Shown: piece by piece, positions 16,871-23,499 of the stretch
How the letters are laid out: each line of letters opens with the position of its first letter
Position numbering within the stretch: position 1 is the first letter of the stretch
Assembly: GCA_946478975.1 (NCBI GenBank)
Contig: CAMLEO010000090.1
Span: 1-23,499, forward strand
Direction: 5' to 3'
Source of the DNA: an uncultured Steroidobacter sp.
GTDB lineage: Bacteria; Pseudomonadota; Gammaproteobacteria; Steroidobacterales; Steroidobacteraceae
DNA length: 23,499 nt
Program-made: the position numbers and the translations under genes
The notes under the pieces: generated by a model
The model's database searches: none
What the model saw: only the letters and a program-made list of their open reading frames with translations
Told to the model about the DNA's origin: nothing

Positions 16871-16895
16871 CAGAAAGAAGAGAATATTCTTTCTG
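16871..16895. promoter_or_regulatory. Candidate operator in the divergent region of the peptidoglycan-peptide locus
   Basis: Arms CAGAAAGAA (16871-16879) and TTCTTTCTG (16887-16895) are exact reverse complements around seven bases. A second perfect palindrome, AGAATATTCT (16881-16890), is nested in it. It sits between two divergent gene starts (16790 and 16931) in the only AT-rich stretch nearby (about 16846-16895). The RpiR-family regulator at the end of the rightward unit is the obvious candidate binder, by inference. Clear -35/-10 pairs were not found; TATTCT at 16885-16890 inside the palindrome could be a -10. Confidence 0.6.
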
Positions 16896-16930
16896 GCATC
16901 TTGGTCGAATCTGGCGGCGGCGGGGAGCGC

Positions 16931-18088
16931 ATGATTCAGTCTGTCTGGCCCTACCTTGCGGTGTTGCTGCTCGCGGCCGGGCTGTTCCCATCGCTGGAAA
17001 ACAAGTACCGCTGGCGCCTGTTCGAATTCCTGCCGCCGATCGTGCTGTTGTATCTGTTGGTGACCGCGCTGGCGGTGAGCGGCGTGTGGACTGCCACCGC
17101 CGAAATTCAAACCGCGCAACGAACGCTTACCAGCCAGCTGCTGCCCGCCCTGCTATTCCTGTTGATGGTCACGTGCGACCTGCGTGCCATTCTGCAGGTC
17201 GGCCCTCGCGTGCTGGCCGTTTTTGCCTGCGCCATGGCCACCATCCTGATCGGCATCGTGATCGCGTATTTGATGTTTCGCAATGTCTTGCCCGCCGACG
17301 GCTGGAAAATGCTGGCGGCGTTGAGCGCGACCTGGACCGGCGGCTCGGCGAACCTGGTCGCTGTCAAACAAATCATCGGGCTGTCGGAAAGCTCGCTGCC
17401 GCCAGTCCTGCTCGGGGACGCGGTGTGTTACTCCGTTTGGGTGTTGGTGCTGTTTTCCAGTCGCGGCTTTGCGCCCGCGTTCAACCGCTGGACGCGCACG
17501 TCGGATCGCGCGTATCCCGAGCTCGCGGCGCCAGCAAATATCGACAAGCCGCATCCCGGCGGAATCCTGCTGTGGCTGGGCCTGGCGTTGCTGGTCGGAG
17601 TGATTGCTGGAACGTTGGCCGGGCGTCTGCCGGTGTCGGCGATGATCACTTCAACTTCCTGGACCGTGCTGATTGCGACCGTCTCGGGATTGATCGTCGC
17701 GCGCACTCCGCTCGCGCGAATTTCCGGACCGGCGCCACTTGCGAGTGCACTGCTGACCGTGCTGGTCGCGGTGCTGGCTTCGCAAAGTAACTTTCGAGGC
17801 ATGGCCGCCGCACCGTTGTTCATTCTGTGTGCAGCGAGCGCCATGCTGGTGCACATCGCGCTGCTGGCGCTGGCTGCTCGGTTGTTTCGATTCGATCTGT
17901 ATCTGTGCGGCATCTCGTCGCTGGCACAGATCGGCGGCGTCGCCTCCGCGCCCATTCTCGCCGCCACCTATTCGCCGATTCTCGTTCCCGTGGCCGTGCT
18001 GCTCGCCATGCTGGGCTTGATCCTGGGAACCGTGATGGGTCTGTTGATGGCCAGCGTGCTTGCAGCACTTGCGCCGGTGGTGAGCTGA
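16931..18088 (+). CDS. DUF819 family integral membrane protein (candidate permease)
   Basis: This 385-residue protein is almost entirely hydrophobic, with about ten to twelve membrane segments. It shows the DUF819 (YjcL-like) pattern: FLLMVTCDLRAI in the middle of the first half, LSATWTGGSANLVAVK, a LLGDAVCYSVWV segment, and near the end GISSLAQIGGVASAPILAA. The two halves each carry a Gly-rich kinked segment, as in inverted-repeat transporters. DUF819 has no established substrate, though members occur beside dipeptide epimerase genes. Here it shares a tight operon with a murein-type endopeptidase (one base gap) and epimerase, so uptake of di- or tripeptides is a reasonable inference. ATG 16931 is chosen over the upstream TTG (16859) because of the GGGGAG ribosome binding site and because the longer start would overlap the palindrome. 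Confidence 0.88.
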   Translation: MIQSVWPYLAVLLLAAGLFPSLENKYRWRLFEFLPPIVLLYLLVTALAVSGVWTATAEIQTAQRTLTSQLLPALLFLLMVTCDLRAILQVGPRVLAVFACAMATILIGIVIAYLMFRNVLPADGWKMLAALSATWTGGSANLVAVKQIIGLSESSLPPVLLGDAVCYSVWVLVLFSSRGFAPAFNRWTRTSDRAYPELAAPANIDKPHPGGILLWLGLALLVGVIAGTLAGRLPVSAMITSTSWTVLIATVSGLIVARTPLARISGPAPLASALLTVLVAVLASQSNFRGMAAAPLFILCAASAMLVHIALLALAARLFRFDLYLCGISSLAQIGGVASAPILAATYSPILVPVAVLLAMLGLILGTVMGLLMASVLAALAPVVS

Positions 18089-18089
18089 T

Positions 18090-19475
18090 ATGCGTGCTTC
18101 ATTTATATGCGCCTTCGCGGCGGCGATCCTGGTCGGCTGCACATCGACACCCAATGTGTTGCCGGTGCCGGAGCACGCGGTCATCGGCGTTACCGACGCG
18201 CAACTCACTCCAGACTATTGGATCAAACGGGCCGCGCGTCCGAAACGTCTCACCTTGGACCGATCGCAGATCGAGCGTCAGAACGCGAAGCTGATCGGCA
18301 TCGATCAATCCGTGCACGACATTCGGAACTTGCCGCCGATGCTGACCGGCGACGACGTTCGCAGCTGGATCGAAAAGCTGTCGGGCCGCCCATCCGGAAC
18401 ACTTTATGATGAGCACAGTGAACCGGTCCCAACAGCGACGCTCGACGAACTGATGAGTGCGCTCAACCTGGCGGCGATTCCGGCCTCGCAGCCGACTCGC
18501 TACGGCATGGTAGTCAAACGCTCGGACCTGCGCACGTTCCCGACTCGGCTGCGCGTCTTCAGCTCCAAAGGCAACACAGACATCGATCGTTTCCAGGAAA
18601 GCGGATTGTTCCCAGGCGCGCCAGTCGCCATCGTGCACGCGAGCCGCGACGGCCAGTGGCTGTTCGTCGTCAACGACTTCTACGCTGCGTGGATCGAGCG
18701 CACCGCCGTTGCCGAAGGCGCGAAAGCTGAAATATTCGCCTACGGCTCAAAGACTCCGTACCTGGTCGTGACCGGCGCAACGGCCAAAACAGTGTTCACA
18801 CCGGACGCGCCGGCCGTATCGGAACTGCAGCTCGACATGGGCGTGCGCGTTCCCGTACTCGCCGACTGGCCCGCGAACGAGCCTGTGAATGGGCAGCACT
18901 CGTACACCGCTCACGTGATCGAGTTGCCAGTCCGCAACGCCGACGGCTCGTTGAGCTTTGTGCCCGCGCTGTTGCCGAAGACCGCCGATGTCGCAAGCGA
19001 CTACCTGCCGTTGAACGACGCCAATGTACTGCGGCAGGGATTCAAATTTCTCGGTGAGCGTTACGGCTGGGGACATTCCTACAACGCCCGCGATTGCAGC
19101 GGCTTCGTTGCCGAGGTGTATCGCAGCTTCGACGTGAAAATGCCACGGAACACGCGCGATCAGGGCATGAGCCCGGCGTTCACGCGCATCGAGCTCACCA
19201 GCGCCGATTCGCACGAGCGACGCATCGAGCTCCTGCGGACGTTACAAATCGGCGACTTGGTGTATATCCCTCGTCACGTCATGATGGTGATCGGCCACGA
19301 CCGCGGCGTGCCGTATGTGATCCACGACACGACCGGCATCACCTATCGCAATCAGGACCAGCTCGTGCGCGTGCCATTGAATGGCGTGTCGGTCACGCCG
19401 CTCACGCCGCTGCTGGTGGGAGAAGACCAGCCGATGATCGACACCATCTACAGCATCGTGAAAATCCGTCGTTGA
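18090..19475 (+). CDS. SH3-domain NlpC/P60 (C40) peptidase lipoprotein, YkfC-like
   Basis: This 461-residue protein has a lipoprotein signal with lipobox LVGC at Cys17. Two SH3b-like domains occupy about residues 140-290 (one contains DLRTFPTRLRVFSS and WLFVVNDFYAAWIER). The C-terminal NlpC/P60 domain has the catalytic cysteine in RDCSGF (Cys336), His396 in RHVMMVIG, and a third polar residue His412 in VIHDTTG. Enzymes with this layout, such as Bacillus YkfC, hydrolyse the gamma-D-Glu-diamino-acid bond of murein peptides bearing a free N-terminal L-Ala, releasing L-Ala-D-Glu. That product is the substrate of the epimerase encoded 13 bases downstream. The membrane-anchored, periplasm-facing location would put cleavage before inner-membrane uptake (inference). 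The gene starts one base after the DUF819 stop. Confidence 0.92.
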   Translation: MRASFICAFAAAILVGCTSTPNVLPVPEHAVIGVTDAQLTPDYWIKRAARPKRLTLDRSQIERQNAKLIGIDQSVHDIRNLPPMLTGDDVRSWIEKLSGRPSGTLYDEHSEPVPTATLDELMSALNLAAIPASQPTRYGMVVKRSDLRTFPTRLRVFSSKGNTDIDRFQESGLFPGAPVAIVHASRDGQWLFVVNDFYAAWIERTAVAEGAKAEIFAYGSKTPYLVVTGATAKTVFTPDAPAVSELQLDMGVRVPVLADWPANEPVNGQHSYTAHVIELPVRNADGSLSFVPALLPKTADVASDYLPLNDANVLRQGFKFLGERYGWGHSYNARDCSGFVAEVYRSFDVKMPRNTRDQGMSPAFTRIELTSADSHERRIELLRTLQIGDLVYIPRHVMMVIGHDRGVPYVIHDTTGITYRNQDQLVRVPLNGVSVTPLTPLLVGEDQPMIDTIYSIVKIRR

Positions 19476-19488
19476 AAGAGCGTAAGAA

Positions 19489-20586
19489 ATGAAGATCACG
19501 GACATTCGCTTTGGCATGCTGCGCGTGCCGCTGAAAACGCCTTTCAAGACGGCCCTGCGCACCGTCGACAAGGTCGAAGACATTGTCGTCTCGATTCACA
19601 CCGACACCGGGCACGTCGGTTATGGCGAAGCCCCTGCCACCGCCGTCATCACCGGCGACACGCACGGCTCCATCATCGAAGCGATCTCGAAGTTCATTGC
19701 GCCTCGCCTGATCGGCGTGGAGATCGCCAATCTCAATCGCATCACCCGGCTGATTCAAACCGCGCTGGAGAAAAACACCAGCGCCAAAGCGGCGGTGGAA
19801 ATCGCGGTCTATGATTTGTTCGGTCAGCTGTACGACGCCCCGCTCTACAAAATGCTCGGCGGCGGCGATCCCGCGGTCACGACCGATATTACGATCAGTG
19901 TCGATTACATCGACAAGATGGTGAGCGACTCGCTGGCCGCGGTTGAGCGCGGCTTCGAATCGTTGAAGATCAAAGTTGGCAAGGACATCGGCGTCGACAT
20001 CGAACGCGTAAAGGCCATCTACGCTGCCGTGCAGGATCGCGCATTACTGCGACTGGATGTGAATCAAGGCTGGACCGCCAAACAGGCGGTCCATGCGCTG
20101 CAAACATTGGAAGATGCCGGCGTGCGCCTGGAACTGGTCGAGCAGCCGGTGAAGGCCATGGACCTGGAAGGGATGAAATACGTCACCGAGCGGGTCCATA
20201 CCCCTATCATGGCGGACGAAAGCGTGTTCGGCCCGACGCAGGTGATCGAGCTGATCCGGATGCGCGCTGCCGATATCATCAACATCAAGCTCATGAAGAC
20301 CGGCGGCATCTCCAACGCATTACACATTGCCGACATCGCGGCGATGTACGATGTCGAGTGCATGATCGGTTGTATGTTGGAAACGAGCATCAGCGTCGCG
20401 GCGGCGGTCCATGTGGCCGTGGCGAAAGCCGATGTGATCACCAAGGTGGATCTCGACGGCCCGTCGCTGTGCGCGTTCAATCCGGTCGACGGCGGCGTGA
20501 TCTTCAACGAATCGGAAATATCGGTGACGGACGCGCCGGGACTGGGAATTCGCGAGATCCGCGGCCTGGAAGCGCTCGATGTGTAA
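19489..20586 (+). CDS. L-Ala-D/L-Glu dipeptide epimerase (enolase superfamily), YkfB-like
   Basis: This 365-residue cytoplasmic enzyme belongs to the muconate-lactonizing subgroup of the enolase superfamily. The acid/base lysines are Lys162 in KIK (160-162) and Lys267 in NIKLMK; the Mg2+ ligands are Asp190 (LRLDVNQGW), Glu218 (LVEQP) and Asp243 (MADES). Arg24 and the DLD motif at 321-323 match the residues known in the Bacillus and E. coli epimerases to bind the dipeptide's glutamate carboxylate and N-terminal ammonium group. I therefore expect interconversion of L-Ala-D-Glu and L-Ala-L-Glu, so that ordinary peptidases can finish murein-peptide breakdown. It lies 13 bases after the NlpC/P60 gene and 9 bases before the regulator gene. 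Confidence 0.93.
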   Translation: MKITDIRFGMLRVPLKTPFKTALRTVDKVEDIVVSIHTDTGHVGYGEAPATAVITGDTHGSIIEAISKFIAPRLIGVEIANLNRITRLIQTALEKNTSAKAAVEIAVYDLFGQLYDAPLYKMLGGGDPAVTTDITISVDYIDKMVSDSLAAVERGFESLKIKVGKDIGVDIERVKAIYAAVQDRALLRLDVNQGWTAKQAVHALQTLEDAGVRLELVEQPVKAMDLEGMKYVTERVHTPIMADESVFGPTQVIELIRMRAADIINIKLMKTGGISNALHIADIAAMYDVECMIGCMLETSISVAAAVHVAVAKADVITKVDLDGPSLCAFNPVDGGVIFNESEISVTDAPGLGIREIRGLEALDV

Positions 20587-20595
20587 CTCAATTTT

Positions 20596-21444
20596 ATGGC
20601 GCCGCTAGTCAAAATCCGCTCCGAACGCGACCAGATGTCGGCCATCGAGCGGCGCATCGCCGACTTCCTGCTCGAAAACGCCCACCTGCTGCGCGACTAT
20701 TCGTCGCAACAGGTGGCGGACGCGCTCAAGATCAGCCAGTCGAGCGTGGTCAAGTTCAGCCAGAAGCTCGGCTTCAAAGGCTATCCCGATCTGAAGTTCT
20801 CGGTCGGCGAAGCCATCGCTCGCGGCACCGACGGCTCGCAGGCACGGGCCACACACGTCAGCAAGCGCGATGCGCACACCGTGCTGGCGGAGGAACTGTG
20901 GCGAAGCAAAGCGCGCGCTGAGGAAGAAACGCGGCTCATCAATCCTCCGGAGCGCATTCAGGAAATCGCCGCCGCGATCGACGCCGCGGGAAAAGTGTTC
21001 GTCATCGGTTGCGGTGAAGATGATCTGCACGCTCGCGCGTTCTCCACTCGGCTGGCCATGCTCGGCGTCGTGTCGATGCATCAGATCGATCCGCTGCTGA
21101 TGGCCACGAACGTTGAGACCGCCGACTCGGACGACGTGCTGATCGTGTTCTCCGAACACGGCAAACAAACGGCGCTCAATCACGTGAGCCGTCAGTTCCG
21201 GGATCAAGGCGCGAAAGTGATTTCAATCTCGCGGCACACAGCGAATCCACTGCGCGCTCACGCTCATTTGTCGTTGTTGGTGTCGGCTCACGATGAGCGC
21301 TCGCACGTCGAGCCGCTGTTGTATCAATCGGCTCTACAGCACTTGCTGGACCTCATCTACCTGCAGTTGTGCGAAGAAGGCACGGAACGATTGGAACGAT
21401 TGCAGGCGAATCTCGAACGCATCCAGCACCTGCTGGAACCGTAG
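20596..21444 (+). CDS. MurR/RpiR family transcriptional regulator with SIS domain
   Basis: This 282-residue protein has the RpiR N-terminal helix-turn-helix domain (about residues 10-75: MSAIERRIADFLLENA, YSSQQVADALKISQSSVVKF, GFKGYPDLKFSV). A C-terminal SIS domain covers about 120-265 (GKVFVIGCGEDD, then ADSDDVLIVFSEHG). SIS domains in this family usually bind phosphosugars through an SxSGxT loop; here that loop reads SEHGKQ at 186-191, so two of the usual hydroxyl residues are missing. The ligand may therefore not be a sugar phosphate. Nine bases separate it from the epimerase gene, so it is the last gene of the unit and probably regulates it through the palindrome upstream of the DUF819 gene (inference). 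The ribosome binding site is weak. It ends one base before the convergent small gene. Confidence 0.92.
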   Translation: MAPLVKIRSERDQMSAIERRIADFLLENAHLLRDYSSQQVADALKISQSSVVKFSQKLGFKGYPDLKFSVGEAIARGTDGSQARATHVSKRDAHTVLAEELWRSKARAEEETRLINPPERIQEIAAAIDAAGKVFVIGCGEDDLHARAFSTRLAMLGVVSMHQIDPLLMATNVETADSDDVLIVFSEHGKQTALNHVSRQFRDQGAKVISISRHTANPLRAHAHLSLLVSAHDERSHVEPLLYQSALQHLLDLIYLQLCEEGTERLERLQANLERIQHLLEP

Positions 21445-21445
21445 C

Positions 21446-21751
21446 TCATCTCTTGCGAATGTTCGGCCCCATCGCCTGCTTCACTTCGGGCGGTACGCCG
21501 TATTCCTGCGCGATGTAGTCGGCGTCCATCAGCCCCAGCAATTCTCGCTGAACGACATAACCCCAAAACGCCTCGCCGGCTACCGCAACCAACTCGGTCC
21601 TCGGCTTCCTGTGGCGGACACCGGCACCAGCGTCGGCATCATATTTATGTAGCGCATCCAGCGCCTTTCGCAGCCGACGACCCGCAAGACCGAGCGAGGC
21701 CGCGGCTTCGCCGGCAAATTGAGCTTCAATGTCGTTTTCGAAGCGAGGCAT
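21446..21751 (-). CDS. Small DUF6665-like protein
   Basis: This 101-residue cytoplasmic protein has no signal or membrane segment. Its pattern, an Ala-rich N-terminal helix (AAASLGLAGRRLRKALDAL), then ELVAVAGEAFWGYVVQRELLG and EYGVPPEVKQAMG, fits what I remember of the DUF6665 family, which has no known function. ATG at 21749-21751 is the only good start; the ribosome binding site is weak. It is convergent with the RpiR-type regulator gene with a one-base gap and divergent from the PepSY-TM gene. The family assignment is from memory of the GEAxWxxVVQRExxGL pattern and is moderately sure; that the gene is real is more certain, from its conserved-looking composition. Confidence 0.65.
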   Translation of the reverse strand: MPRFENDIEAQFAGEAAASLGLAGRRLRKALDALHKYDADAGAGVRHRKPRTELVAVAGEAFWGYVVQRELLGLMDADYIAQEYGVPPEVKQAMGPNIRKR

Positions 21752-21783
21752 GGGTCGATTTTAACTAACTGGCGCTCGCGGGC

Positions 21784-21812
21784 TTGTCAGACGACCTCCC
21801 ATTAATGATAAT
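21784..21812 (+). promoter_or_regulatory. Sigma-70 promoter for the PepSY-TM / TonB receptor operon
   Basis: TTGTCA (21784-21789) and GATAAT (21807-21812) are each one mismatch from the -35 and -10 consensus and are exactly 17 bases apart. Transcription would start near 21819-21820, about 32 bases before the ATG at 21852. The -10 lies within the Fur-box-like sequence. Confidence 0.7.
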
Positions 21813-21819
21813 GATTCGC
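21801..21819 (+). promoter_or_regulatory. Fur box overlapping the -10 element
   Basis: The 19 bases match the Fur consensus GATAATGATAATCATTATC at 14 of 19 positions, with an unbroken AATGATAAT core (21804-21812). Binding of iron-loaded Fur here would cover the -10 element and repress the downstream genes, which fits their iron-uptake character. Confidence 0.72.
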
Positions 21820-21851
21820 GTTTGTAGCCACCCATCTGACCATGCTCATCC

Positions 21852-23132
21852 ATGCAACACCCGGGGACTTTGCGATTCAGCCGACAGACTTGGGTCGTTG
21901 CACATCGTTGGGCGGGGCTGTCGCTGGCGCTGTTTCTCACCGTCGTCGGACTGACCGGCGCGTTGATGGCGTTTTATGACGAGTTCGAAGCACTCATAGC
22001 GCCGCAGCTTCATCTCGTTCAGCCGCCCTCGCCGCAGGCGTCGCCACTGAGCTCGATCGAGCTGCGCGAAAAAGTTCGCGCCGCCTATCCCGGCGCGGTC
22101 ATCAACTATCTGCCGTTGCAGGTCGAGCCCGGTCATTCATTGAAGCTCGACATTCGACGCCTCGATCCAGCCACCAAACGTATCGGCCCGTGGTCGCCGG
22201 AAGTGGATGAAGTGTTCGTCGATCCGTACACCGGTCGCATTCTGGGCGAGCGCTTGTGGGGCGATATCAGTCAGGGCGCGATCAATATCATGCCGTTCGT
22301 CTATCGGCTGCACTACACGCTGCTTGCGGACAAGACCGGCCGCTACCTGCTCGGCATCGCCGCGCTGATCTGGGTGCTCGATACATTCGTCGGTTTCTAT
22401 CTCACATTGCCGCCGCGCCTCGGTGCTTCGTGGTTGTCCCGCTGGAAGCCGAGCTGGCTGGTGCGCTGGACCGGCGGTGAAACCAAACTCACATTCGATC
22501 TGCATCGCGCCGGCGGCCTGTGGCTGTGGCCGCTGTTGTTCGTGTTCGCCTGGTCCGGCGTCATGTTCAATCTCAAGGAAGTGTACGACCCGGTGATGCG
22601 CTTGTTTGGCGCCGAGAAGCTGCAAGACGGCCTCACCACACTCGCGCGTCCGAGATACGAACCGCAGCTCGACTTCACGGCAGCCGCAGCTCGCGGAAGT
22701 GAGTTGGCGACAGCCGAAGCTGCGCAGCGCGGATTGAGCGTCGATGCGGATCGCCTGAGCGCCCTCTCCTATCGGCCCGCGATGGGCGCGTATGTTTACT
22801 ATTTCAGCACCGACCGCGACTTCACAGATCGCGGCGGCAGATCGCTGGTCGTCTTCGACGGCGACAGCGGCGAGTTGCAAAAGCTGCAGTTGCCGCGAGG
22901 CGCGAACGGCGCCAACACCTTCACCGAATGGATGATCGCCTTGCACATGGGCCGAGTGTGGGGACTGCCCTACCGCGTGGCCGTGACTGCGATCGGCCTG
23001 ATGGTCACCCTGCTGTCCGTCACCGGTGTGCTGATCTGGATGCGCAAGCGCCAGGCTCGCAGCTTTGCCGCCGAAAAAATCAATCGTCGGCGCCTGGCCG
23101 ACCCGCAGCCCGCGCTCGCGCCGAGCGAATGA
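21852..23132 (+). CDS. PepSY-associated membrane protein (PepSY-TM family, siderophore-uptake type)
   Basis: This 426-residue inner-membrane protein has four clear transmembrane segments: about 15-40 (VVAHRWAGLSLALFLTVVGL), 162-188 (YLLGIAALIWVLDTFVGFYL), 220-240 (GLWLWPLLFVFAWSGVMF) and 376-397 (VAVTAIGLMVTLLSVTGVLI). Large periplasmic loops lie between them, the first with the PepSY-like stretch EVFVDPYTGRILGERLW. Histidines occur at membrane edges (His18 in HRWAG, and in YRLHYTLL, DLHRAG and ALHMGR). PepSY-TM proteins such as Pseudomonas FoxB reduce ferric siderophores, and these histidines could bind heme; that role is inferred here. The overlapping promoter and Fur box and the TonB receptor gene 24 bases downstream support an iron-acquisition operon. 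Confidence 0.88.
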   Translation: MQHPGTLRFSRQTWVVAHRWAGLSLALFLTVVGLTGALMAFYDEFEALIAPQLHLVQPPSPQASPLSSIELREKVRAAYPGAVINYLPLQVEPGHSLKLDIRRLDPATKRIGPWSPEVDEVFVDPYTGRILGERLWGDISQGAINIMPFVYRLHYTLLADKTGRYLLGIAALIWVLDTFVGFYLTLPPRLGASWLSRWKPSWLVRWTGGETKLTFDLHRAGGLWLWPLLFVFAWSGVMFNLKEVYDPVMRLFGAEKLQDGLTTLARPRYEPQLDFTAAAARGSELATAEAAQRGLSVDADRLSALSYRPAMGAYVYYFSTDRDFTDRGGRSLVVFDGDSGELQKLQLPRGANGANTFTEWMIALHMGRVWGLPYRVAVTAIGLMVTLLSVTGVLIWMRKRQARSFAAEKINRRRLADPQPALAPSE

Positions 23133-23156
23133 ATTCACGTTAGAGACGCCTCGAAA

Positions 23157-23499
23157 ATGAAACATCAACCCGCCGCGGTCTGTGCCGCCGCTTTGGTCTT
23201 CGCTCTGGCCAGCAAAGTGTCGATCGCCGCTGCCGCCGACGGTGACCTGGAAGAAGTGATGGTCACGGCCAATCGCATCGAGAAGCCGCTGAGCACGATT
23301 CCAAACACCGTGACCGTCATCAACGCGGCGGAACTGGATCAGCAGCTCGCGATTCAGAACGACATTTCCACGGTGCTCGGCAACCTGATTCCGAGCTTTG
23401 CGCCGAGCCGTCAGAAGATGACCAACGCCGGCGAAAGTCTGCGCGGCCGCAAGCCGCTGTACATGATCGATAAACTGTCGGGCGTGGGGAAGGCGCTTA
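23157..23499 (+). CDS. TonB-dependent receptor, 5' part only (probable siderophore receptor)
   Basis: About 114 codons of an outer-membrane receptor are present before the window ends. A signal peptide covers about residues 1-25 (VCAAALVFALASKVSIAAAA). A TonB box follows (LEEVMVTANR), then the plug domain start: IPNTVTVINAAELDQQL, STVLGNLIPSFAPS and SLRGRKPLYMID. These are normal for siderophore-type receptors. The last nine residues after MID (KLSGVGKAL) do not match the usual continuation, in which IDG-V-P is nearly constant. The gene sits 24 bases after the PepSY-TM gene and is under the same Fur-type promoter by inference. Confidence 0.85.
   Translation, partial: MKHQPAAVCAAALVFALASKVSIAAAADGDLEEVMVTANRIEKPLSTIPNTVTVINAAELDQQLAIQNDISTVLGNLIPSFAPSRQKMTNAGESLRGRKPLYMIDKLSGVGKAL

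Noticed and set aside
16859..16930. TTG start for the DUF819 protein
   Set aside because: It would place the palindrome inside the coding region and ignore the GGGGAG site before ATG 16931; the added residues are not membrane-like.
1..23499. Mobile elements, CRISPR arrays, tRNA or rRNA genes
   Set aside because: No transposase, integrase, regularly spaced repeats, terminal inverted repeats or recognisable RNA gene sequence was found on reading the window.

Overview
The window is a gene-dense, high-G+C Gram-negative chromosomal segment. Outer-membrane TonB-dependent receptors, lipoprotein signals, a Fur-box-like promoter and an Oar-type receptor with an N-terminal carboxypeptidase-regulatory domain suggest a proteobacterium, most likely a gammaproteobacterium of the Xanthomonadales/Steroidobacterales kind. 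This placement is inferred from gene content only. I see no rRNA, tRNA, CRISPR array, integrase or insertion sequence. No gene-free stretch reaches 300 bases; the longest is 193 bases (4895-5087).

Left part (1-9602): a kinase-like/P-loop ATPase fusion is followed by a P-type cation ATPase with a PEEFP motif. Convergent to it lies a two-gene minus-strand unit (DUF1428, DUF2277). A 193-base divergent region with two adjacent inverted repeats leads to a secreted DUF3617 protein. Next come a D-Ala-D-Ala carboxypeptidase-type serine hydrolase and, overlapping it, a polytopic TMTC-like membrane protein with a C-terminal TPR. A probable stress pair, WrbA quinone oxidoreductase and a DJ-1/PfpI protein, closes this part.

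Centre (9607-21444): this is the most interesting region. Two transcription units diverge from a 140-base AT-rich intergenic region holding a strong palindrome (16871-16895). The leftward unit encodes an exported transglutaminase-like protein, a large TonB-dependent receptor, a perfect 16-bp-stem hairpin, and two overlapping serine-hydrolase (S12, penicillin-binding-like) lipoproteins. The rightward unit encodes a DUF819 membrane protein, a lipoprotein NlpC/P60 peptidase with SH3 domains, an L-Ala-D/L-Glu dipeptide epimerase with all recognisable active-site residues, and an RpiR/MurR-family regulator. The NlpC/P60-plus-epimerase pairing matches the logic of the Bacillus ykf murein-peptide operon. 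I infer a peptidoglycan-peptide scavenging system with its own outer-membrane receptor, periplasmic trimming enzymes, candidate inner-membrane permease, epimerase and regulator.

Right end (21446-23499): a small DUF6665-like protein is followed by a good sigma-70 promoter overlapped by a Fur-box-like sequence. Behind it lie a PepSY-TM membrane protein and the 5' end of a second TonB-dependent receptor, probably for siderophore uptake, which runs off the window.
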